28,192 bases of DNA, taken from positions 6,024,575 through 6,052,766 of the forward strand of contig BFEA01000005.1 of NCBI GenBank assembly GCA_003427395.1, written 5' to 3'. Position 1 is the stretch's first letter; every line of letters starts with the position of its first letter. The DNA is from Chara braunii. Its lineage: Eukaryota; Streptophyta; Charophyceae; Charales; Characeae. Positions 10,381-17,300 of this stretch are shown piece after piece. The notes under the pieces are model-generated. The model saw nothing but the letters and a program-made list of their open reading frames with translations, was not told the origin of the DNA and ran no database searches. Made by a program: the position numbers and the translations under genes.

Positions 10381-10765
10381 TGTGAAGTCCTAAGGAAAAA
10401 GTTGTGGAGGACCATGAGAAAAATATGTTCAAGGAAAGGTATGTTGTCAAGATCAAGATTTAGACGGGCAATAATATTGCACTAGTGGAAGCAAACGGGA
10501 AGACCAAAAAAAGAAAAGAGAGCAAAATAAATTGAGGAGAAAGGCATGGCAGGAATCCGAGATATCCCGGATCAGCCACCTTGAAGAAAATGGAGCCTAG
10601 AGAGGCTCCATGTGAAAAATAGGCCTCCGGAAGAAAATCAGAGTAGGAGGGGCAACAACTTGGGAAAAAGAGAGGCAAAAGGAGGCTCCCATGGGTATGG
10701 GGGAGCCACAGTTGCAGTCCGATAAATAACAGACTGCACCTTGGGCATAGGAAGGGTCAAAACTA

Positions 10766-11256
10766 AGAAGATAGGAACCCCGAAAAGACTAAGGGGGATT
10801 GATGAAAGCTATGATGTTGACGCACGGAATGCTAAATGCATAGGCTGACCAAGGGGGAAGATCGTGTGACCCCCCGATGAAGTCATAGGGTCATGATGTT
10901 AGGGAAAGAATGCGTGGCCTAAGGATGACGCTTAGCCTACGCATAAAAAAAGAGAAGTCTGAAAGGACCTCCTGAACTGTCTGAGTATTGGAAGGAGCAA
11001 TTGTCTGCAGAACACAACTAGAATCAAGAAGATTGCGTTTTGCCGAAGGATCAGCGAGACTACCACCCGGCGTGAGGGCTAAGCGACATCCCCAATGTCA
11101 AAGCCCTCTCGCTCGATGACCCACCCCCATCCATTTCAAAGCACTAGGTGGGGGTGACCTCGCGACGAATGGCCCGCGCCCTGAGCATGAGCGTGGGCGG
11201 GCTGAGCCAACTGGGATCCGCAGCAGGGTCGACACAGGCTCGAAAGTCTAACGGGG
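10766..11256 (-). repeat. Dispersed repeat family R1, copy 1
   Basis: The reverse complement of this interval aligns base by base, with scattered changes, to 25322-25828. Shared blocks include AACCCCGTTAGAC at the start, GCCCGCCCACGCTCA, CCACCTAGTGCTTTGA, CCGGGTGGTAGTCTCGCT and GGCTAAGCGTCATCCTTAGG. Neither copy keeps a common reading frame, so it is probably non-coding: an LTR, untranslated region or element terminus. Confidence 0.85.
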
Positions 11257-11265
11257 TTTGACCCT
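11257..11265. repeat. 9-bp direct repeat, right flank of insertion
   Basis: TTTGACCCT, identical to 9596-9604. Copy 2 of the repeat family starts at the equivalent AACCCCGTTAG, but different bases precede it there, as expected for independent insertion sites. Confidence 0.5.
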
Positions 11266-11590
11266 ACACCGGTACCACCCGTCCACGACTATCACACTCA
11301 CAGGCAGAGGCGTGGTATATCCACATCCATACCTCCTCACTGACAAACACATACCGTGGACTACTGTCGGTCCATCCCTCAGTCTTGCCGAAACCTATCA
11401 GAGGGATCTCGGGGGTCCCGTCGTCATAGAGCTCCGGCGGGTCTATCAGGGTGGTCCAATAGACCTCATAGTCCTAAGGGACTTGTGGCAGCTCAAGAAG
11501 ACTTATGCGCATCGTAAGACTTGCTCTATCAGGGATGGTAATACCACACACTGCACATAGTACAAGGCACAACATAGGTCAGTGTACGGT
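11264..11590 (-). pseudogene. Module 1, N-terminal part
   Basis: The minus-strand frame reads through a TAG near 11480 into EVYWTTLIDPPELYDDG, then RYVFVSEEVWMWIYHASACE, then CDSRGRVVPV, and stops at the insertion edge. VWMWIYH plus the DSRGR motif 13 residues later lines up with VWIWTYV and DSQRW in module 2. The + strand frame at 11258-11560 is a shadow of this. Beyond about 11590 the coding character is lost. Confidence 0.4.
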
Positions 11591-12132
11591 GTATAAATTG
11601 CTTGAAATTTCAAAAAAATTCGGCAGCATTTCCCCACCCCATACGGGGTCAGGCGGGCTTTAGCCCTAGAAGTCAACATTCGTGAATCTATCCCCGTAAA
11701 GGGAGGGCACCCTAGTCCATCAGAGCACACCCAGTGAAGCGACTGCCCGCGAGCTTGGGCCTCTGGCGAGAGTTTTCCCGGTCACAGGGCACTCCCTTTG
11801 AGCTAGACTTGTGGTACTCCGGGGTGTGATCGTCTGAGTGGTCTAGTCGGAGAGTCGATTTCCTATCGCAGACCGACTTAGCCCTTGCGATTCGGCGTCG
11901 GGTAGAAACCTCACTAACTGTCTCTGACCGGGTATTCCGATATGAACGCCTACCTTGGCCACTCCTCTCGTCTCGCTGGCTCGAGAGAAGGCTCATGAGT
12001 CCAAAACTTCCCCCCTTACTCCAAACGACCTCCCAAATGCCCCCTGGTGTCTATAAGGGTCTTAGTGTACGCCTCGGGAATTTTTAAGGGATTTTAAATA
12101 AATAAATAACAATTATACATCGCCCAAGTATT
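11591..12132. other. No gene seen; one copy of a conserved repeat core
   Basis: At 11620-11650 lies CGGCAGCATTTCCCCACCCC followed by ATACGGGGTC, the same core found in each unit of the 114-bp array at 14060-14800. The rest is unassigned. The minus-strand frame at 11712-11996 is basic and Ser-rich but has no domain. Confidence 0.55.
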
Positions 12133-12150
12133 TATATATATATATATATA
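12133..12150. repeat. (TA)n microsatellite
   Basis: Uninterrupted TA run directly abutting the CAGGGTTG end of MITE-like element I. Confidence 0.95.
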
Positions 12151-12882
12151 CAGGGTTGCCAATGTTCAGGAAGGGCCGATCCCAAACCCGAATGCCCAAC
12201 CGTTCGGCACCCCCTCTCGACGTGTTCGGCCGTGTGGCCGAACGCAAACCCAAAAAAAAAAAAAAAAAAAAACAGAATTAAAAAAAATTAAAAAAACAAA
12301 TATGTTATGCAGCGGAATAAACTGAACAACATTTGCCTCAGCGTCACATCCAAATTCTTTACCAAATTTGAAATAAAAATCAAATATTAAAAATAAATAA
12401 TAATTTAAAAAAAAAAACGAGAATGAAATTATTGAGTGGGCGAGCACATTTTTGACACCACAATTTTTGGCGATTTTTCATTTTGTTTTGGCTGTGATAA
12501 ATGCCATGAAAATTTATATATGTGTATCTTACATAATAAAGAATCTACAAATAAAGTTTGAAAAAATAATAATTTTGTTCATGCTCCGAAATAAAGGAAA
12601 AACAAAAAGTGAAAAAGGAGAAAAAACAAATTAGTGAGTGGGCAAGCAAGTTTTGACACCACCGTTTTGCCGTTTTTTTTTTTTTTTTGGCTGAACAGAA
12701 TGGCTTCAAACTTAAGAGGCAAATGTCTTACATCACAAAGAACTAAAAAAAAACAAATCAGAAAAACAAAAAAATATGTAGGTGCCAAAATATTTTTTTG
12801 TGGGGTTCGAGCCCCGTACAGGGACCCGAGCGCCCGAACGTTCGGGGGTCAACTTAGGGGTCTCCGTACGTTCGGCCTAACA

Positions 12883-12886
<4 letters not shown>
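12151..12886 (+). mobile_element. MITE-like element I, flanked by (TA)n
   Basis: A 736-bp non-coding block starts CAGGGTTG and ends CAACCC, with TA microsatellites immediately outside both ends. Inside are GC-rich subterminal palindromic pieces (CCCGAACG next to its complement near 12833-12846), poly-A and poly-T tracts, and two diverged direct copies of a segment starting GTGGGC[GA]AGCA...TTTTGACACCAC (about 12435 and 12635). The whole block recurs inverted as element II. It resembles Micron-type MITEs that sit in TA microsatellites. No transposase is present. Confidence 0.65.
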
Positions 12887-12917
<31 letters not shown>

Positions 12918-12979
12918 TCACAAACAGAACTGCCCGGTAAAACCGTAGGCAGAGAGAGAGAAGAGGACAACAAACGAGG

Positions 12980-13023
<44 letters not shown>
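12887..13023. repeat. Spacer between inverted elements: (TA)n, 67 bp, (AT)n
   Basis: TA runs at 12887-12915 and 12983-13023 surround a short unique piece with a GAGAGAGA stretch. A similar (TA)n-TCGTCACAAA junction occurs at about 14500-14510. Confidence 0.85.
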
Positions 13024-13026
<3 letters not shown>

Positions 13027-13099
13027 GGTTACCAGCCCATACGTACGGATGTCCCCGGTCAGACCTCCGTACGTACAGGCGTTCGCGGTTCCGTACGGG

Positions 13100-13325
13100 G
13101 TCCGAACCCGACGGCGTTCGGCCCCCGCCAAAAATTATTTCGGGGCCTAAAAATATCGTTTTTTTCTGAATTTTTTTTTGTGAGGTACACGCCCTGTCTC
13201 TTATACACATCTAGATGTGTATAAGAGACAGGTCCGAACCCGACGGCGTTCGGCCCCCGCCAAAAATTATTTCGGGGCCTAAAAATATCGTTTTTTTCTG
13301 AATTTTTTTTTGTGAGGTACACGCC
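13100..13325. repeat. Perfect 94-bp direct duplication around an adapter
   Basis: 13100-13193 and 13232-13325 are identical base for base, homopolymer lengths included, and are separated only by the 38-bp adapter. Such identity, when neighbouring repeats have diverged, points to an assembly-made duplication. Confidence 0.95.
13194..13231. other. Nextera mate-pair junction adapter (sequencing artefact)
   Basis: CTGTCTCTTATACACATCT is followed directly by its reverse complement AGATGTGTATAAGAGACAG. This is the Tn5 mosaic end in the head-to-head form of the Nextera mate-pair circularisation junction. It is not biological sequence here. The translated frames across it carry the well-known tell-tale peptides MCIRDR and VSYTHLDVYKRQ. 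Confidence 0.98.
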
Positions 13326-13866
13326 TATAAATGTTCAAGTCATTTTTTGGCTCAGCCAAATAAGAATTAAAAATTGCCGAAGATGGCAGTGTCAAAACAT
13401 GTTTGCCCACATTTGTTTTCACTTTTTACTTTTTGTTTTCACTTTAGTTCGGGGTCTAAACAATTTTATTATTGTTGGAAACTTTGTAGTGTGCTTTGCA
13501 TTACGGGAAGTACACATCTGTAAATTTTCACGGCATTTAGCATTTCCAAAAAAAAACAAAAAATAAACAAAGATGACGGTGTCGAAAACGTGCTCGCGAG
13601 CTCACTAAATTTATTAATTTTTATTTATTTTTATTTTTGCTATTAGTATTTATTTTTCGTATTTTATTTTTATTTCAAATTTGGCAAGGAATTTGGATGT
13701 AATGCTCAGGCAAATCTTGTTTAGTTTATGTTTCTTCATAACATATTTTTTTTTCAGATGTTTTTTTTTTTTTTTTTTTTTTTTTTTTTGGTCCGCATTC
13801 GGCCCGAACGGCCAAACGCATCCCCAAGGGGTCCCATATGTTTGAGCGTTCAAGTTTTAATACCCT

Positions 13867-14059
13867 TTTCAAAATTTTACATCATTTTTATATGATTTTT
13901 TATATTTTATATGAAATAATACACAATTTTAAAATACTTTTAAATCATTTTAAAAAGCTTTAACTGAATTTTTCTTTGAATGACTTTTTTATTTTTAACT
14001 TTAGGGAAAATAGAAAACAGAATATAGCAGCCTCATAATTAGTCTGAACAAAATAGAAC
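13867..14059. other. AT-rich non-coding sequence
   Basis: Mostly A and T, with TTTTAAA-type words. No frame or repeat unit supported. Confidence 0.6.
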
Positions 14060-14401
14060 AATATCTAAATTAATTCCGGTAAATTTTTAGCAGCACTTCC
14101 CCACCCCTTATGGGTCGGGAAGATTTAAAACAGATTATAACTGAATTGGAATTAACTCAAAACAAAATATAACAAATTCAGAATTAATTCCGGTAAAAAT
14201 TCGTCAGCATCTCCCCACCACATATGGGTCCGAAAATTTTAAAACTGATTATAACTGAATTGGAATTAATTCAAAACAGAGTATAACAAATTCAGAATTA
14301 ATTCCAATAAAATTTCGGCAGCATTTCCCCACCTCACATGGGTGGGGGAAATTTTAAACAAAATATAATTAATTTGGAATTAACTCAAAAGAGACTATAA
14401 C
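14060..14401 (+). repeat. 114-bp tandem array, three units
   Basis: The core CAGCA[CT]...CCCCACC starts at 14091, 14205 and 14319, exactly 114 bases apart. Each unit also has AATTCAGAATTAATTCC-type and ACTGAATTGGAATTAA-type words. The CCCA...TGGG core can form a small hairpin. A fourth core at about 14758 is displaced by the insertion at 14402-14717. Confidence 0.9.
14393..14401. repeat. 9-bp target-site duplication, left copy
   Basis: GACTATAAC, repeated exactly at 14718-14726. Confidence 0.8.
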
Positions 14402-14468
14402 CTAAGCTACCAGAGTGACCCAGGATCACTTGCCCGACCGGGCCAAAAACAATTAAAGTTTTATTTGA

Positions 14469-14502
<34 letters not shown>

Positions 14503-14717
14503 TCACAAATATATATGTATATATTTTAATTTTATTTTGGTTTCTAAATTTGGTGCAGAATTTCGATATGACCCTGTGGGAAAAGTTGTTCAGTTTATTT
14601 TTCTGTATAACATAGTTTTTTTCGGTTTTTTTTTTTTTTTTTTTTTTTTGCTGGGACCTTTCCTGGTCCTTGCACGGGCTAGCCACCCGGGACCTGGGCA
14701 ATGCGGTTGGTAGCCTA
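14402..14717. mobile_element. 316-bp MITE with TIRs and 9-bp target-site duplication
   Basis: It begins CTAAGCTACCA and ends TGGTAGCCTA, whose reverse complement TAGGCTACCA matches the left end at nine of ten positions. It is bracketed by GACTATAAC on both sides, and the 114-bp array continues on the far side. A 9-bp duplication is typical of Mutator-like elements. The interior has (TA)n at 14472-14500, a T run near 14628-14649, and a segment (14530-14610) related to 12308-12373 of element I. No coding capacity, so it would need a transposase supplied in trans. Confidence 0.78.
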
Positions 14718-14726
14718 GACTATAAC
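14718..14726. repeat. 9-bp target-site duplication, right copy
   Basis: GACTATAAC, matching 14393-14401. Confidence 0.8.
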
Positions 14727-14800
14727 AGAATTAAAATTAATTTTTGTAAAGTTTTGACAGCATTTCCCCACCCCACATGGGTCGGGAAGAATTAAAAACA
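14727..14800 (+). repeat. Displaced fourth unit of the 114-bp array
   Basis: GACAGCATTTCCCCACCCC then ACATGGGTCGGGAAGA continues the array beyond the MITE insertion. Confidence 0.8.
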
Positions 14801-15001
14801 TAATATTACAGATTTAAGACTGAATTCGAAATAAATTATAATAAAATTAGATACTTATTTTCCGTTGAATTTTATGAAAAAAATCAAAGATATTTTCTTT
14901 TTTCGTAAATTACACCAAAATTCAGAACGAAAAAAATTCACTTTACAACCTAATCAAAATTTTGTTCGATGCATCCCCTTTCTAGTAGGCTGTGTAGCAC
15001 A

Positions 15002-15082
15002 CTGAACATGTTCGGCGCCCCACCGAGCAGCCGAACATGTTCGGACGCTCGACCGAGCGAGAACCGAACGTGTTCGGCCGAG
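15002..15082. repeat. Three tandem units with CCGAACATGTTCGG palindromes
   Basis: Palindromic cores at 15004-15013 (GAACATGTTC), 15031-15044 (perfect 14-bp palindrome) and 15064-15077 (CCGAACGTGTTCGG), each followed by a GACCGAGC-type spacer. Similar CGAACG palindromes occur in the MITE-like elements to the left, so this may be an element terminus. Confidence 0.75.
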
Positions 15083-15120
15083 CGCAAATCAGGGGGCTGC
15101 CGAACGCGTCCTCGTGTGCA

Positions 15121-15213
15121 TGTGGTGCGTGGGGTGTATGAGGGGTGGGTGTGGGGTGGGTGTGTGGTGAGTGTGTGGTGTGTGTGTATGTATGTGTGTG
15201 TATATGTTCAAGA
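15121..15213 (+). repeat. GT-rich microsatellite
   Basis: Irregular GTGGGGTGGGTGTGTGG moving to TGTGTGTATGTATGTG. Confidence 0.85.
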
Positions 15214-15400
15214 GTGATGAGCAATGCCCCAGGGCCCCCTCACCCCCTATTATGTATTAAAAAAAAAAAAAGAAGTTCGGGCTCGATCGATTTTGGGTCA
15301 GGTTCGGGCTCAGTACCGTGCGTTCGTGTTCGGTCACTGAGCCTGAACGCGATGCTACACATCTAATAGGGAAGGCCGACGTTCCGGGGGTGCTGTCCCC
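15214..15400. other. No gene seen
   Basis: It contains an A11 run and a GTTCGGGCTCGATCG...GGTTCGGGCTCAG pair with a partial inverted match CTGAGCCTGAACGC near 15340-15350. This could be the end of a small inverted-repeat element. Nothing else is supported. Confidence 0.4.
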
Positions 15401-15418
15401 TCCCCGACAACAACACCA
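15401..15418 (-). other. Primer binding site of a minus-strand LTR element
   Basis: The minus strand reads ACAATTT then TGGTGTTGTTGTCGGGGA. This has the spacing and form of a plant LTR retrotransposon primer binding site just inside a 5' LTR. It matches the common plant site TGGCGCCGTTGCCGGGGA except for four C-to-T changes. Confidence 0.55.
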
Positions 15419-15423
15419 AAATT

Positions 15424-15850
15424 GTGGGGAAAACTTAAGGGAGGGGCTCTATTGTTCGCTGAACCCAGGGGCTACAGCGCCTGTCACTCGGTGCGCCCAC
15501 TTCAGAGGTCTACAACGACCAGTAGAGTATCTGAGATTTGCGTCGCCTATCACTCTCCCCCCCCTTGGAAACCTGCAGGGAGATCACTTTCGAGAACCGT
15601 TCTTAGCAATAAAATAGAAGAGAGAGAGAAAACAAAAATGTTCGTTAAATTAGAGCAAGTTCTTATCAAGGAGAAAATTTTGGGGTCTCCATTCCTCACA
15701 CAAGATACTCAGTTACCCATTCCGATAAGAGAAACCCGCAATCCTCCTTTCCCATGGGAGTTTACCTCCTTCCCCCCCTGTCGAGAAGCAAAGTAAAATT
15801 TTCTTATAAGGGCATCTATCAGTGTTAGTTGGGGTACAGGGGATTACAAA
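15424..15850 (-). mobile_element. 5' LTR (partial) of a minus-strand retrotransposon
   Basis: The minus-strand sequence ends CCCCACA right before the primer binding site, as an LTR does (ending in CA). A TATA-like TTATAA lies at about 15804-15809 on the minus strand, some 380 bases before the LTR end. The internal region is cut off at about 15365 by other repeats. The distal LTR border was not found; it may extend toward 16200. Confidence 0.45.
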
Positions 15851-16215
15851 TTCGGCAGCCTCTGGCACATTCAATTCATTGACTCCTAGGTAATTCGACA
15901 AACACACTTGATGCACAAACGAATACCTTTCTTCTTGCAGCCAATCCTTCAGTCTGACCCGTAGCGGTTTCGAAGAGATCCAACAGTTGAAGATACGAGA
16001 ATAGCATGGCCAACCACCGAGTACAGTCCAAAAGTTTTCGTCGCAGATCCAAACAGTGAAAAGACGAGAGCACTGGCTGCCCTTTCGATCGTGAACTTGA
16101 ACTTGAGCTCTCAGAGAACACTGACTTAGACGTTTGCTGCCTGTAACAAGGACACATTGAAAGCCCCCATTGATCTCGGAACATAGTCACATTGAGTTGG
16201 TGGCCACTTACTAAA
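15851..16215. other. No gene seen, possibly the rest of the LTR
   Basis: The minus-strand frame at 15876-16190 is Ser-rich without domain features. The stretch is contiguous with the LTR-like sequence and may be its U3 part. Confidence 0.3.
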
Positions 16216-16308
16216 GCCCTCTACCCGGGGCCCAAGCCGGGGTAGGGGTTTCACCCTCGGACCTCTGACGCGGGGCTACCCGACCCCCGCCCTCGCCAAA
16301 ACACCCCC
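16216..16308. repeat. GC-rich repeat, left of the gap
   Basis: GCCGGGGTAGGGGTTTCACCC followed by CTCGGACC resembles the right flank GCCGGGGTTGGGGGTGCCCA then CCCCCGGACC. Probably the same GC-rich repeat continuing through the gap. Confidence 0.6.
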
Positions 16309-16686
16309 NNNNNNNNNNNNNNNNNNNNNNNNNNNNNNNNNNNNNNNNNNNNNNNNNNNNNNNNNNNNNNNNNNNNNNNNNNNNNNNNNNNNNNNNNNNN
16401 NNNNNNNNNNNNNNNNNNNNNNNNNNNNNNNNNNNNNNNNNNNNNNNNNNNNNNNNNNNNNNNNNNNNNNNNNNNNNNNNNNNNNNNNNNNNNNNNNNNN
16501 NNNNNNNNNNNNNNNNNNNNNNNNNNNNNNNNNNNNNNNNNNNNNNNNNNNNNNNNNNNNNNNNNNNNNNNNNNNNNNNNNNNNNNNNNNNNNNNNNNNN
16601 NNNNNNNNNNNNNNNNNNNNNNNNNNNNNNNNNNNNNNNNNNNNNNNNNNNNNNNNNNNNNNNNNNNNNNNNNNNNNNNNNNNNNN
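16309..16686. other. Assembly gap, 378 N
   Basis: Run of N. It lies inside GC-rich repeated sequence, which explains the failed assembly. The length may be an estimate. Confidence 0.99.
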
Positions 16687-16790
16687 GGTTCCGGAGCCGG
16701 GGTTGGGGGTGCCCACCCCCGGACCCGTGGACCCCCACCAGGGCCTCGAGGCCGGGGCTCGACAACCCTGCTCATGGGGCACCTCTCACC
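16687..16790. repeat. GC-rich repeat, right of the gap
   Basis: Counterpart of the left flank, with CCCACCCCCGGACCCGTGG and CTCGAGGCC palindromic pieces. Confidence 0.6.
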
Positions 16791-16896
16791 CTCTACTTTC
16801 GTCGATTACCTAGTCGCATGAAGTTACTACAGGTGCGATCACGGAGCTAGCCGGCTCCGCTACAGTACGTTACTCGATTCGTCAGACGGTTTCGGA

Positions 16897-17300
16897 CTGA
16901 ACCAACAAACAGAGACAAGACGTAAAGCCAGCGGATAAAACCAACGTATGGAACCAACAAGTGGATCCAACATACAGATCTAGCGAACGTAACCAGTTAG
17001 CAGAACCACCGAAGTGAACCAGCTAGTGAACCCGACTACAAAACCAGCTGATAAGTCCAACAGGTAGAACCAACAGATACATCCAGCGAGTGAAACCAGC
17101 TAGCAGAACCAGCCAAGTGAACCACCTAGTGGACACAACAACAAAACCAGCTGATGAGTCCTATGAGTTGAACCAAAAGACAGATCTAGCGAGTAAAACC
17201 AGTGATTAGAACCCGCAGACTAAACCAGTGAATAGACGCAGCAACAGAGCCAGCGGGTAGAACCACCGAGCAGAACCTGTAAAACAAACCAGCTGGTAGA
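16897..17300 (+). repeat. 103-bp higher-order array made of 13-bp units
   Basis: The basic unit is about 13 bases, of the form AACCAGC-AG-GAG. Eight such units make a 103-base block. The marker CAGAACC or TAGAACC starts at 17001, 17104 and 17207, exactly 103 apart, and the block before 17001 fits too. This gives about four blocks with moderate divergence, a satellite-like nested structure. Confidence 0.85.

Larger units (their letters stand above)
9605..11256 (-). mobile_element. 1.65 kb insertion splitting module 1; class unknown
   Basis: Coding-like similarity to the modules stops at 11264 and resumes at 9595, with a 9-bp direct repeat at both borders. With the insertion left out, the distance between the VWMWIYH strand and the RIEVW strand equals the matching distance in module 2 (32 residues from the DS pair region to the second strand). 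On the minus strand the insert begins CCCCGTTAGAC. Its first 0.5 kb is the dispersed repeat also found at 25322-25828; the remainder is pyrimidine-rich with short repeats and no domain. No terminal inverted repeats or LTRs were seen. Nine-base duplications fit Mutator-like elements but also other types. Confidence 0.45.
13024..13866 (-). mobile_element. MITE-like element II, inverted relative to element I
   Basis: It starts CAGGGTTACC next to (AT)n and ends near 13866. Its left half reversed matches the right half of element I, and its right half reversed (13560-13850) matches 12195-12480, including the block around AACATATGTTATG and the GACACC...TTTT segment. Together the two elements form a large imperfect inverted repeat. 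Its length is inflated by 132 bases because of the adapter artefact at 13100-13325. A T29 run lies at 13761-13789. Confidence 0.65.

Noticed and set aside
12800-12822. GTGGGGTTCGAGCCCC resembling a tRNA T-arm
   Set aside because: No acceptor, D or anticodon arms around it. It lies in the subterminal palindromic part of element I.
12854-13322. Frames with MCIRDR or VSYTHLDVYKRQ peptides
   Set aside because: These are translations of the Nextera adapter, not protein-coding sequence.
15276-15350. Complete small inverted-repeat element from the GTTCGGGCTC / GAGCCTGAAC pair
   Set aside because: The arms are short and imperfect, and no target-site duplication could be found.
16211-16782. Three minus-strand open frames of 168-184 codons
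   Set aside because: They are open only because they cross the run of N. No real sequence supports them.
17149-17175. CTGATGAGTCC resembling a hammerhead ribozyme core
   Set aside because: The following bases do not pair as stem II and no GAAA follows. The neighbouring 103-bp unit has a different sequence at this place.
16897-17300. CRISPR-like array
   Set aside because: Units are contiguous and degenerate, without constant repeats separated by unique spacers, and the context is eukaryotic.
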